7,941 nucleotides of DNA from Acidobacteriaceae bacterium (GCA_003132825.1 PKYX01000375.1:1-7941), one strand, 5' to 3'. Shown: positions 1 through 7,469, numbered from the stretch's first letter. Notes: a model not told the origin generated them from the sequence alone. Made by a program: numbers and translations.

Positions 1-717
1 TATATGGACCTGAACCTGGAGGATGGCCGGCAAATCCATTTTCTGCGGATTTCGAAGGGAACTGGATATGCTGACGCGGTCTTCCGGCATGGCCAGTCAT
101 CCTCTGAGTTTTACGGAGCGCAGATCGCCTGGAATGGCGACGGCTGGACGCTGAATTTCCGCGACGGTCGCCGTTGGCTGTTCCCCGAAGCTTACTACAG
201 TAAGAATTTAGCGCAAGGCGCCCCCTTCGAGATGCGGGCCGCTGACGGTCATCGCATTCAGTTGAAACGAGATAACCAGCGAAGGCTGAAGCAGCTGATT
301 TCTCCCTCCGGGCACACGATCACTTTCGAGTACGACAAAGCAGATCGAATCATCGAGGCAAGGGACGACGCAGGAAACGTCCGGAAATATTCCTACGATT
401 CGAGCGATCATTTGGCGACCGTGGCGGATGCATCGCATGTGCTATATCGCTTCGAGTACACGCCGCTTCTTCATCCCGCGGGCTACAACCCGTATCTTAT
501 GACTGCCGTCGTTGACGGCAGAGGAAAAGTGCTGGTGCAGAACATCTACAACGATAGCGATGGGGGCAGGATTTCGGAGCAGAGGCTGGCGAACGGCGAC
601 GTGTATCGGTACGAATACATACTTGTGAAACAGGAGATCGTCGAAACGATCGTGAGCGATCCCACCGGCAGACGAAAGTTCTTCTTTCAGCGGGGCAGAT
701 TTACGAAGGAAGAGTAG
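1..717 (+). CDS. YD-repeat (RHS-like) protein, C-terminal part, 5' end cut by window
   Basis: The frame is open to the left edge, so the Met at position 4 is probably internal and the true start lies outside. About 238 residues are visible. YD-type repeats are seen around residues 104-155, with the motifs ITFEYDKADRIIEARDDAGN and YSYDSSDHLATVADAS. Further degenerate repeats follow (RYEYILVK, then SDPTGRRKFFF). In RHS/YD proteins such repeats build a beta-strand shell, usually in large secreted or surface proteins. This one ends only about 70 residues after the last clear repeat. I see no RHS-core closing signature and no separate C-terminal toxin domain. It could be the tail of a long YD protein of the kind common in Acidobacteria, or a degraded RHS copy. 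No immunity-like gene follows. Family assignment is fairly sure; role is unknown. Confidence 0.72.
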   Translation, partial: YMDLNLEDGRQIHFLRISKGTGYADAVFRHGQSSSEFYGAQIAWNGDGWTLNFRDGRRWLFPEAYYSKNLAQGAPFEMRAADGHRIQLKRDNQRRLKQLISPSGHTITFEYDKADRIIEARDDAGNVRKYSYDSSDHLATVADASHVLYRFEYTPLLHPAGYNPYLMTAVVDGRGKVLVQNIYNDSDGGRISEQRLANGDVYRYEYILVKQEIVETIVSDPTGRRKFFFQRGRFTKEE

Positions 718-818
718 GCCCACCACAGCCAATTTGAATCGCTATTCTTGACAGTACTTGTTCGATTGTGAACGTTGCTCCTCCTCCGATGCCCGCAGCG
801 GGAGAGACAATAAGACAT

Positions 819-827
819 GGAAAGGGA
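819..827 (+). promoter_or_regulatory. ribosome binding site fixing the cupin gene start
   Basis: The purine run GGAAAGGGA ends seven bases before the ATG at 834. The upstream in-frame GTG at 768 has no comparable site, and starting there would place 22 non-hydrophobic residues before an otherwise perfect signal peptide. This decides for 834. Confidence 0.65.
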
Positions 828-833
828 TTCTTT

Positions 834-1271
834 ATGAAATACGCCGTGGCCTTATGGTTCCTCGGTTTGTGCGGCTCATTGGTCGCAACCGCCCAAGTTT
901 TGCCAACCTCCAGTGGGTCTTGCGGAGTGGCACCCTCGGGATTGATGAGTTGTGAATGGCTTTCTGCTGCTCCGCTCAAAAAGGCGGACGGAAGCAAGAG
1001 TATTCAGACAGTTCCCAGCGGTCATGCAGAACTCTTTGTTACACGATTCAATCTCTCACCCGGCGCTCCGTTGACGCCTCTGGTTGAAGGACAGGATGTT
1101 CTCATCGTTGGCATGGATGACGGCGAACTCATTAATGAGGCGAAGTCGCCATCGGCCCGCATCAATGTGAGGAATGGTTCAGTGTTCCTCATGCCACAAG
1201 AAGAACACTACTTGCTGCGGAACATCGGAAAGCAGGATGTTGACGTATTGGTCGTCCATATACGTCGATGA
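834..1271 (+). CDS. secreted cupin-domain protein
   Basis: A 145-residue protein. Residues 1-20 form a signal peptide (MKYAVALWFLGLCGSLVATA) with probable cleavage after A20, so the protein is exported. Residues 60-145 look like a single cupin beta-barrel. The conserved stretch IVGMDDGEL (91-99) and the second cupin motif G115-x5-P121-x3-H125-x4-N130 are both visible. The usual first-motif metal ligands HxH are absent: the equivalent stretch reads PLTPLVEGQ (79-87), leaving His125 as the only obvious ligand. Metal binding is therefore doubtful, and the protein may bind a ligand without catalysis. Cys30 and Cys40 could pair after export. A strong ribosome binding site supports the start. The gene stands alone between the YD-repeat gene and decayed DNA. 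The fold call is reasonably sure; substrate and role are unknown. Confidence 0.72.
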   Translation: MKYAVALWFLGLCGSLVATAQVLPTSSGSCGVAPSGLMSCEWLSAAPLKKADGSKSIQTVPSGHAELFVTRFNLSPGAPLTPLVEGQDVLIVGMDDGELINEAKSPSARINVRNGSVFLMPQEEHYLLRNIGKQDVDVLVVHIRR

Positions 1272-1302
1272 ACCGTAACTGTCAGAGCAAACACACGGTT
1301 CA
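1269..1302 (+). terminator. hairpin overlapping the cupin stop codon, possible weak terminator
   Basis: TGAACCGT (1269-1276) and ACGGTTCA (1295-1302) are perfect 8-base inverted arms around an 18-base loop. The left arm starts with the TGA stop of the cupin gene. No T-run follows, so a classical intrinsic terminator is not shown. It may slow decay from the 3' end or act in termination. Confidence 0.3.
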
Positions 1303-1541
1303 CAGCTCGATTCTGCAGCCAGGGAGACTTCGCGGCTAGCTCAGCAATTATTAGGTGGTGAGTCTATGTTCGTCCAGGAGATCAAGTACCAGATGGCCCG
1401 TCAAGCAGACACGGTCGAGCGGGCGGAATCTCGACAACGACCGGTCCGTGGAGCAAACCTGGGGCACCCCGGACGAGCGCCAGTGACCGCCCGGCGATGT
1501 CACTACGTGGCACATGGATGTCTCGGCTTCCAATAGCGGGC
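1303..1541. other. stretch with no intact gene
   Basis: Short frames exist in several directions, for example a 56-codon ATG frame on + at 1366-1536, but none resembles a known family or has a ribosome binding site. A 13-base motif AGTGACCGCCCGG at 1482-1494 recurs at 1596-1608 inside the next remnant. The segment reads like decayed coding DNA upstream of the SnoaL-like fragment. Confidence 0.4.
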
Positions 1542-1655
1542 TTTATAACGAGCATTCCCGATCTGCAGGTGCTCTTCGACAACCTCCCCATCAAAAGTGA
1601 CCGCCCGGAATACCATCGGACACTGATCGGAACCAATACTGGGTCCGGAGGGACC
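1542..1655 (+). pseudogene. SnoaL/NTF2-like (polyketide-cyclase-type) fragment
   Basis: In this frame the translation contains ITSIPDLQVLFDNLPIK followed by EYHRTLIGTNTGSGGT. This strongly recalls the central strand-turn-strand of SnoaL-like NTF2-fold proteins, where a PDLxV segment is followed by a WTLTGTNTGPGGTG-type motif. Such proteins are small alpha+beta barrels, some of them cyclases or isomerases. Only about 38 residues are recognisable. The expected N-terminal helices are not found upstream, and after GGT the frame turns to unrelated residues and stops at 1680-1682. The frame can be opened from ATG 1497, but no ribosome binding site precedes it. I read it as a relic. Family recognition is from memory of the motif, so moderate certainty. 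Confidence 0.45.
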
Positions 1656-1660
1656 AGCCA

Positions 1661-1908
1661 CGGCCCGCCTTGCCCGCCCTAGTGATTCCGGCAGCGGCGG
1701 CTCATTTCTTCCAGACGATCGATGAGCTGCAAAGGAAGATTCAATTGGAAGGTCTGGCCTTCGGCTTTGTCGCCGCTGCTGTACTTACTTTAACGTACGG
1801 ATGTCTGGGGAATGCAGGACTACCGCAGCCGAATTGGGTATGGGTATGGCCGTTCGTGGGTCCCTGCTGGCGGTCGGTCTGGCACTGGCACGCGGGAGAT
1901 ACCGATGA
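1661..1908 (+). pseudogene. frameshifted C-terminal half of a small integral-membrane protein
   Basis: The frame reads LPALVIPAAAAHFFQ, then IDELQRKIQLEGLAFGFVA, a hydrophobic helix, and NWVWVWPFVGPCW up to 1870. This matches a widespread uncharacterised four-helix membrane family with an RxxDELQRxIQLEALAFAF signature and a terminal WVWP...GLALARRRYR. The ending continues in a different frame: from 1873 the bases read VGLALARGRYR followed by TGA at 1906-1908. A single missing base near 1871 explains this. The first two helices are missing, and the preceding sequence belongs to the SnoaL-like remnant. The gene is therefore truncated at the 5' end and also frameshifted. It ends 23 bases before the convergent exporter gene. 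An intact function is very unlikely unless the shift is a sequencing error, and even then the 5' half is missing. Confidence 0.62.
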
Positions 1909-1931
1909 AAAGCAGACGCTGTTGGTTCTCG

Positions 1932-3230
1932 TCAGAGTGGTGGCTCGACAACTGTAGCGGAAGCCACACGAAGGGAACGGATGGGAGACAATGCCAGCCA
2001 GAGAGTGGAGAGCAGAGAGCCGACGGCTCCCACGACGAGTGTCGCGCGCACACCGATCATTCTGCCCATTAGACCACCGAGGAGTGAGCCGCTGAGGGCC
2101 GCGCCAAGTCTCAGGAACTCCGCACTGGCACTCACTCGGCCGAGCAACTGCTCTGGCGTGACTGCCTGCCGCAGGCTGACCAAGTTGATCTGATAGATGG
2201 CTGCAGGGCCGTCGCCCGAGATTTGTTGCAGGATCAGCAGCAGCGCTGCCGTGAGCGTCGCCCCTTGCGCCAGGGGAATAAGAAACATTGCGATGCTCGA
2301 GAACAGCAATCCTAGGATCATGGTTGAGCCGATCCCAAGACCTCTTGTCACCCGTCCAGTTGCCATGGCGCCGCTCAACGAACTAATCCCGCCCAAAGCC
2401 CAAATCGTGCCGAGTATGCCGGGCGCGAATCCTAGATCGCGTACCATGTAGAGCATTACCAGCGCGCCATACATGCCACCGAAGAACTCCTTTGACAGCG
2501 TACAGGCGGCCAGCGCCCGCAGAAGCGGATGGTGGACGACGGCGCGTAGTCCCGCGACAATCTCTAGACGCATGTTCGGCGCAAAGCCAGGCACCTGAGC
2601 CTGCTCGGGGACACGGACCAGCCAGACCGAGATCGCCGATACCACGAACGAGAGAGCGTCGATCAAGATAGTGACTGGGGCCGTAAAGAGTTGCACTAAC
2701 CAGCCGGCCAAACCCAGCCCACTAACCTCAGCCAGCGATGCGCTGGCTGAAAACTTGCTGTTCCCTTCGATCAACTGATCCCGGCCTATCAGGGACGGTA
2801 GGTAGGACTCGTAGGCGACGTCAAAAAATATGGAGAGGATGCTGACAAAGAAAGTGACGACGTAGAGCTGCTCGATGCGGAGAAGTCCGAAGACGGCCGC
2901 CAGAGGAATGGTGGCCAGCAATACGGCTCGCCCAATGTCCGCGCCGATCAGGATCGGACGGCGCCGCAAACGATCGACCCATGCGCCAGCGATCAGACCG
3001 GTCAGAAAACCGGGTGCTAGGCGGGTCGCCGAAAGTATCCCGAGCTGGATCGGTGTGGCATGGAGGACCAGAATCGCTGTGAAGGCTATAGCGGTAGCGC
3101 CTATAAGTGAGCCGAACACGGAAATGGTCTGACCTGTCCACAGTCTCATGAAGTCGGCATGGATCCAGAGACCGCGGAAACGTCGTCGCATCATAGAGGG
3201 TCCGAATGCCAGGTCGTCCATGGCTAGCAT
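1932..3230 (-). CDS. MFS efflux transporter, MFS_3 (EntS-like) family
   Basis: A 432-residue, strongly hydrophobic protein with about twelve membrane helices, normal for this family. The entry segment RGLWIHADFMRLWTGQTIS (19-37) is typical of MFS_3 members. The loop 2-3 signature GAWVDRLRRRP (82-92) carries the conserved Asp86 and Arg residues. The stretch around YESYLPSLIGRDQLIEGNS (140-158) and the second-half motif VTPEQLLGRVSASAEF (357-372) are also characteristic. Members export siderophores, macrolides or other small molecules by proton antiport across the inner membrane; the substrate here cannot be told. No Shine-Dalgarno precedes Met1, Met4 (3221) or Met13/14 (3194/3191), so the exact start is uncertain by up to 13 residues. 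It is divergent from the kinase, with no adjacent regulator or partner subunit. Confidence 0.88.
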   Translation of the reverse strand: MLAMDDLAFGPSMMRRRFRGLWIHADFMRLWTGQTISVFGSLIGATAIAFTAILVLHATPIQLGILSATRLAPGFLTGLIAGAWVDRLRRRPILIGADIGRAVLLATIPLAAVFGLLRIEQLYVVTFFVSILSIFFDVAYESYLPSLIGRDQLIEGNSKFSASASLAEVSGLGLAGWLVQLFTAPVTILIDALSFVVSAISVWLVRVPEQAQVPGFAPNMRLEIVAGLRAVVHHPLLRALAACTLSKEFFGGMYGALVMLYMVRDLGFAPGILGTIWALGGISSLSGAMATGRVTRGLGIGSTMILGLLFSSIAMFLIPLAQGATLTAALLLILQQISGDGPAAIYQINLVSLRQAVTPEQLLGRVSASAEFLRLGAALSGSLLGGLMGRMIGVRATLVVGAVGSLLSTLWLALSPIRSLRVASATVVEPPL

Positions 3231-3714
3231 GAGGTAACAGAGAGCCGACTTGCCTGGCGCCAGAGTGGTGACGAGAAACAGAGCGAGATTGTATACGGTG
3301 CGGCAGTCAAGACGCGAACCCCTCCGGTTCCGGGAAGTTCGGAAAGTTCTGCGATTTCATACGGATGAGGGAAGAGCCAATCAATTTCGAGCAGGTTTTC
3401 ACAAGCCTTTTCTGTCGAGGTCTGGCGATGTCGATTCCGCCATCCGCCTCTCAAATACGGACAGTTGGTGAAACCTCGCGTCTCTGACAACGTCGGCGGT
3501 ATCAAGCAGTTTTTGAGCACACCGCTGCATGCACTCGGAGAAGAGCGCCATTTCGCTCTCGATGAACATTGCCATTCCAACCAAAGCTCGCTTCTAATCC
3601 AACTCAGGTCAGGACCTCGGTCCGACAAGAAATCGAAGCTAAACGGGGCTAGTGGGCTGATGCCTTTGGCATGGACGTTGACTACGCGATGCTGATAAAC
3701 TCCAGCCCCATTCG
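3231..3714. other. intergenic region between exporter and kinase
   Basis: I see no confident gene. A minus-strand frame at 3399-3584 (TTG start, 61 codons) encodes a mostly helical stretch, including FIESEMALFSECMQRCAQKL, that reads better than random. It has no ribosome binding site and I do not recognise it. For the exporter, TACAAT on the minus strand at 3293-3288 could be a -10 element, but the nearest -35-like TTGACT (3310-3305) is only 11 bases away, so a normal sigma-70 promoter is not shown. A copy of CGTTGACT at 3676-3683 resembles the kinase -35 region 37 bases further on. Confidence 0.45.
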
Positions 3715-3743
3715 TTGACTCGCCCTCGCATTCCGCCTACCAT
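3715..3743 (+). promoter_or_regulatory. putative sigma-70 promoter of the kinase gene
   Basis: TTGACT (3715-3720) is separated by 17 bases from TACCAT (3738-3743), giving 5/6 and 4/6 matches to consensus at ideal spacing. A start about seven bases past the -10 would fall near 3750, only some five bases before the ATG at 3755. The ATG lacks a Shine-Dalgarno, which fits a leaderless or near-leaderless mRNA. Confidence 0.42.
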
Positions 3744-3754
3744 ATCGCCACGTC

Positions 3755-6427
3755 ATGATCGGCCAGACCATCTCTCATTACCGTATCGTCGAGAAGCTCG
3801 GCGGTGGCGGAATGGGCGTGGTTTATAAGGCCGAGGACGCGCGACTGCAACGCTTCGTTGCCCTCAAGTTCCTGCCCGGGGAGGTTGCCCGCGACCCGGA
3901 GAAGCTTGCCCGTTTTCAACGCGAGGCCCGAGCCGCTTCTGTGCTGAACCACCCCAACATCTGTACCATCTACGACATTGGCGAGCAGGATGGGCAGGCA
4001 TTCATCGCCATGGAATTTCTGGACGGGATTACCCTGAGGCATCTCATCGCCGGGAAGCCGCTGGAGAACGAAACCGTGCTCTCACTTGCCATTGAGATTG
4101 CCGACGGGTTGGACGCCGCGCATTCCCGAGGCATCGTTCACCGCGACATCAAGCCGGCTAATATCTTTGTCACCAAGCGCGGGCACGCGAAGGTGCTGGA
4201 TTTCGGGCTGGCTAAGGTTTCACCCAGCGCCAGGTCTTCCAGCCTATCGGGGAACACGATGACCGCCGACGAAGAACAGCACCTGACCAGCCCGGGTTCC
4301 ACGCTCGGCACCATCGCCTACATGTCCCCGGAGCAAGCGCGGGCGAAAGATCTGGATTCCCGTAGCGATCTGTTCTCTTTCGGGGCTGTGCTCTACGAAA
4401 TGGCGACCGGTACGCTCCCATTCCGTGGCGGCAGCTCGGCAGAAATTTTCAAAGCTATTCTGGATGCGTCGCCCACCCCGGCGGTGCGCTTGAATCCTGA
4501 TCTGCCCGCGAAGCTGGAAGAGATCATCGAGAAAGCACTCGAGAAAGACCGCGATCTGCGCTACCAGTCCGCAGCAGATATGCGAACGGACTTGCAACGG
4601 CTGAAGCGCAGCAGCAGCTCGGGCCACGTTCAAATATCGCCTTTGGAACAAGAGGATCAAGCCGCACAGAAATCCTACCCCGTAATGTCGCAGCCAACGC
4701 CGCGAAAGCGGAGAGGGTATTACTATGCTGCCGCTGCAATTGTTCTGCTGGCGGCTGCGGCAGGGGTTTTTCTCTTCTATCGCTTGTCTGGCAGCAGCTC
4801 TCCCGCCGGCAAAGAGTGGGAGCAACTCACTTTTTTTACCGACTCTGCCGTGTACCCGGCCCTGTCTCCAGACGGACGAATGCTCGCGTTCATCCGCGGA
4901 AACGGCTCATTCATGGGCACCGGACAAGTTTATGTCAAGCTTTTGCCCGATGGCGAGCCAGTCCAACTTACGCACGACTCGACGACGAAAATGAGTCCAG
5001 CTTTCTCTCCCACTGGCTCAAACGTCGTGTACAGCGTAGTCGCGCCCTGGGAAACCTGGGAAGTACCTGTGTTCGGTGGCGAGCCCCACATCCTGCTGCC
5101 CAACAGTTCCTCATTGACATGGATTGAAGGCGGGAAACGGCTGCTCTTCTCCGAGATCAAAGAAGGATTGCACATGGCGGTGGTGACGACGGATGAAGGC
5201 CGAGGGAACAGCCGAGACGTTTACGTGCCTGCCGGAGAGCGAGGCATGGCCCATCACTCCTATCTTTCCCCAGACGGTCAATGGGTGCTCGTGGTCGAGA
5301 TGAACGGTCGTGGCGACATTCAGCAGTGCCGAATTGTTCCGTTTCAAGGCAGGGGCGCTATTCGCATGGTTGGGCCTTCCGGCGGTACCTGTATTGCAGG
5401 CGCATGGTCACCCGACGGTAACGGGGTGTATCTCTCGGTCAAGACCGACACTTTTCACATCTGGCGACAACGCTTTCCGGACGGAGAACCGGAGGAAGTG
5501 AGCGCCGGCCCGACTTCTCAAGAAGGTATTACGATGGCTCCGGACGGCAAATCGCTGATTACCGCCGTCGGCTCGACAGACAGCACGGTGTGGCTGCACG
5601 ACAAAGGAGGCGACCACCAGATATCCTCCGAAGGAAATACGGCTAAGCCTTCGTTTTCTTCCGATGGAAACAGTCTCTACTTCTTGATGGCCAACGGCCA
5701 AACGCAAGGTAACGAGCTCTGGATTGAGGGCCTGCCTAGTGGGAAATTGGAAAGGCTCATTCCCGGCTACGCCATGGAAAGCTACTCAGTTTCCCGGGAC
5801 GGAAAAGCAGTTGTCTTCACCATGAAGGATCAGAGCGGCAATCCCAGACTGTGGTTCGCGCCGACTGATCGCCACTCCTCGCCGGTGCGGATCTCGTCAA
5901 TGTCCATCGAGGATTCTCCGCATTTCCTCGGGGATGGCGATATTGTTTTCCGCGCACTCGAAGGCGGCTCGAATTTTCTCTATCGCATGAAAGCAGATGG
6001 AACTGGACGCACCAGAATAACCTCCGAAACCATCTTGGATGTCAGAGCAGTATCGCCGGACGCTCGCTGGATCGTTGCCGTGACGAAGGGTCCCGATGAG
6101 GAGCACACGGTCGCAACCAAAGCGTTCGCGGTGAATGGCGGCCGGGTTGTACCGTTGTGCTTCGGTTTTTGCCGGCTCAACTGGGACAATTCTGGAAAAG
6201 TTTTTTACCTCGCCTTATCGCTGGATGGAGGCAGCTATGTATTACCCGTGCTGCACGACACCGGACTTCCGAAACTGCCGGCGGCTGGAATCTCGCGGCC
6301 CGAGGACTTTACGAACGCGAAAAGTGCGGCAATACCGTGGTTCGTGGAATCGGCCGCGAGCCCCTCAGTTTATGCCTATACACGTCTCAATACTCGCCGC
6401 AACCTTTATCGCATCCCGTTGCTATAA
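3755..6427 (+). CDS. transmembrane Ser/Thr protein kinase with C-terminal WD40-like beta-propeller
   Basis: An 890-residue Hanks-type (PknB-like) kinase. All catalytic elements are present: Gly-rich loop [12 protein letters not shown] (15-26), ATP-anchoring K38 in VALKF, helix-C E57, catalytic loop HRDIKPAN (129-136, D131), metal-binding DFG (149-151), and the activation segment ending in SPE (191-193). A Ser/Thr-rich stretch in the activation loop (about 161-184) offers autophosphorylation sites. A linker leads to RKRR (317-320) and one membrane helix (about 322-343). The basic residues before the helix place the kinase in the cytoplasm and the rest outside. Residues 354-890 form a TolB/PD40-type propeller, with SPDG-like turns at 371, 418, 505, 552, 596, 635, 680 and 767. 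In this architecture the propeller probably senses a ligand or protein and signals inward; target and ligand are unknown. The gene is monocistronic. Confidence 0.93.
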   Translation: MIGQTISHYRIVEKLGGGGMGVVYKAEDARLQRFVALKFLPGEVARDPEKLARFQREARAASVLNHPNICTIYDIGEQDGQAFIAMEFLDGITLRHLIAGKPLENETVLSLAIEIADGLDAAHSRGIVHRDIKPANIFVTKRGHAKVLDFGLAKVSPSARSSSLSGNTMTADEEQHLTSPGSTLGTIAYMSPEQARAKDLDSRSDLFSFGAVLYEMATGTLPFRGGSSAEIFKAILDASPTPAVRLNPDLPAKLEEIIEKALEKDRDLRYQSAADMRTDLQRLKRSSSSGHVQISPLEQEDQAAQKSYPVMSQPTPRKRRGYYYAAAAIVLLAAAAGVFLFYRLSGSSSPAGKEWEQLTFFTDSAVYPALSPDGRMLAFIRGNGSFMGTGQVYVKLLPDGEPVQLTHDSTTKMSPAFSPTGSNVVYSVVAPWETWEVPVFGGEPHILLPNSSSLTWIEGGKRLLFSEIKEGLHMAVVTTDEGRGNSRDVYVPAGERGMAHHSYLSPDGQWVLVVEMNGRGDIQQCRIVPFQGRGAIRMVGPSGGTCIAGAWSPDGNGVYLSVKTDTFHIWRQRFPDGEPEEVSAGPTSQEGITMAPDGKSLITAVGSTDSTVWLHDKGGDHQISSEGNTAKPSFSSDGNSLYFLMANGQTQGNELWIEGLPSGKLERLIPGYAMESYSVSRDGKAVVFTMKDQSGNPRLWFAPTDRHSSPVRISSMSIEDSPHFLGDGDIVFRALEGGSNFLYRMKADGTGRTRITSETILDVRAVSPDARWIVAVTKGPDEEHTVATKAFAVNGGRVVPLCFGFCRLNWDNSGKVFYLALSLDGGSYVLPVLHDTGLPKLPAAGISRPEDFTNAKSAAIPWFVESAASPSVYAYTRLNTRRNLYRIPLL

Positions 6428-6517
6428 CGGGGGCATTGTTCTGAGCAAGCGCGCACGGGGCACCCTCAGGTTTCAAACGATTGCGACTGGCGGGGATTGT
6501 ATCCGGTTGTAAACCTT

Positions 6518-7057
6518 TCAGCGGTCGAAGATTATCGTAGGGTGGCCTTTGTAAATCGTGCGTTGGTATTCTTGATATCCACATTTTTGCGCGACACGAA
6601 TGGAGGCAAGATTCTCCGGATGGATTATGCAGACGGTGCGCGCCGGCCCAAAGTGCGCTTCGCCCCAGGCGACAGCGGCGCGAACCGCCTCCGTGCCATA
6701 GCCTTTGCCGTGTGCTCTGGAGACCAGCGCCCAGCCCAGTTCGGGAACGCCTTTGATCGAGGGCACGATATCCCGCTTATAATCGGCGAATCCCAACTCC
6801 CCGACAAAATCGCCCGCTCCCCTTTGCCTGATCACCCAATAACCGAAGCCCATCAGCGACCAGTGCCCGACGTAGCGCAGTAACCTGGTCCACACTTCCT
6901 CCTCGGAGAATGGCTTGCCTCCGATATGGCGTGTAACCGCAGGATCAGCCCACATCGCGGCGCAATCGACGAAATCATCCAGCCGATGGCCGTGCAGGGT
7001 CAGGCGTTCGGTTTCAATGACCGGAACTTCTGTGGCGGAGTGAAACAAACTGGACAT
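6518..7057 (-). CDS. GNAT N-acetyltransferase, RimJ/RimL-type
   Basis: A 179-residue protein, normal length for the Acetyltransf_3 group. It starts with the family-typical IETERLTLHGHRLDDF (14-29). The acetyl-CoA pyrophosphate-binding motif is R114-x-x-G117-K-G119-Y-G-T-E (RAHGKGYGTEA), preceded by the beta-4 strand ELGWALVS (106-113). Motif B follows as HPENLASIRVAQKCGY (146-161), including the conserved Asn149 and S/R residues. Such enzymes transfer acetyl from acetyl-CoA to protein N-terminal amines, antibiotics or small amines; the substrate cannot be told here. A Shine-Dalgarno AGAAGG precedes the ATG by five bases. Its 3' end faces the kinase gene with 90 bases between the stops, and I saw no clear terminator there. 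Family certain, substrate unknown. Confidence 0.9.
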   Translation of the reverse strand: MSSLFHSATEVPVIETERLTLHGHRLDDFVDCAAMWADPAVTRHIGGKPFSEEEVWTRLLRYVGHWSLMGFGYWVIRQRGAGDFVGELGFADYKRDIVPSIKGVPELGWALVSRAHGKGYGTEAVRAAVAWGEAHFGPARTVCIIHPENLASIRVAQKCGYQEYQRTIYKGHPTIIFDR

Positions 7058-7062
7058 AGGAA

Positions 7063-7068
7063 CCTTCT
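7063..7068 (-). promoter_or_regulatory. ribosome binding site of the acetyltransferase gene
   Basis: On the minus strand AGAAGG lies five bases before the ATG at 7057. It supports this start. Confidence 0.6.
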
Positions 7069-7235
7069 GACATTCGAAAGAAAATCAATCAATTCTCAGC
7101 CACCGAGACCGTTAGGCATGACTCAAGCACATTTTCCTGACGTCTTCGGATTCAGTCTCGATGCCATCAAACATCGGGAAGGCGGGCCTCGTACCCCTTA
7201 GAGAGTGCATTTGGCCTGGGGCACGTCACAGGGAC

Positions 7236-7430
7236 CTAAGGCTGCCGCCTTCTTTTTGGCTTCGACTTCTTCCGTGGACGCCCTCCAAGCTTGCCATTCG
7301 CACGAGCAGCTCGTGCCTTGGCGTCTGATTTGGCCGAGCCTCCAAGAAGTCCCCCCAGTTTGCCCCATTGCCGGAACAGCTGCATCACAGCCTCGGGAAT
7401 GAATCCGCGTGCCTTTTTCTTCTTGGCCAT
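7236..7430 (-). CDS. small very basic protein with twin GKLGG motifs and AT-hook-like tail
   Basis: A 64-residue protein, MAKKKKARGFIPEAVMQLFR at its N-terminus, with a strong excess of Lys/Arg. GKLGG occurs twice, at residues 23-27 and 46-50. The second is embedded in ARANGKLGGRPRKK (42-55), a motif type found in many small bacterial proteins of unknown function, some on mobile or toxin-antitoxin loci. The GGRPRKK core with basic flanks resembles an AT-hook, and the tail KPKRRRQP is again basic. Nucleic-acid binding is therefore a fair inference, not shown. No Shine-Dalgarno precedes the ATG; a -10-like TAGACT ten bases upstream suggests a near-leaderless message. It lies upstream of, and in the same direction as, the acetyltransferase gene, 178 bases away. 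Coding status is supported by motif and composition. Confidence 0.65.
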   Translation of the reverse strand: MAKKKKARGFIPEAVMQLFRQWGKLGGLLGGSAKSDAKARAARANGKLGGRPRKKSKPKRRRQP

Positions 7431-7440
7431 TTGACAAGAA

Positions 7441-7469
7441 AGTCTAGCAGGCTCTGCCGGTTAACCCAA
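7441..7469 (-). promoter_or_regulatory. possible promoter of the small basic protein
   Basis: On the minus strand TTGGGT (7469-7464) and TAGACT (7446-7441) are 17 bases apart. Matches to consensus are weak, but a start near 7434 would leave about four bases before the ATG at 7430, which lacks a Shine-Dalgarno. The -35-like hexamer lies inside the first repeat element, so a repeat-binding protein could control it. Speculative. Confidence 0.25.

Noticed and set aside
748..776. TTGACA at 748-753 as a cupin promoter
   Set aside because: The -35 is perfect but no acceptable -10 lies 16-18 bases downstream; the best hexamer is AACGTT. Not called as a feature.
768..833. Longer cupin gene from GTG 768
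   Set aside because: It adds 22 residues in front of a perfect signal peptide and lacks a ribosome binding site, whereas ATG 834 has one at ideal spacing.
1331..1375. tRNA-like string CGGCTAGCTCAG
   Set aside because: It recalls a D-arm, but no acceptor stem, anticodon arm or T-loop could be assembled around it.
4244..4825. Long open frame antisense to the kinase, about 193 codons
   Set aside because: It lies fully inside a gene with all kinase motifs. Its translation is rich in Arg, Cys and Ala with no family likeness and is a codon-composition shadow.
4831..4837. Run of seven T inside the kinase just after the membrane helix, possible slippage site
   Set aside because: The frame is continuous through it and the run is short for transcriptional slippage; no second-frame product of interest follows.
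7117..7200. 27-codon plus-strand frame between acetyltransferase and small basic gene
   Set aside because: Very short, no ribosome binding site, no recognisable motif.
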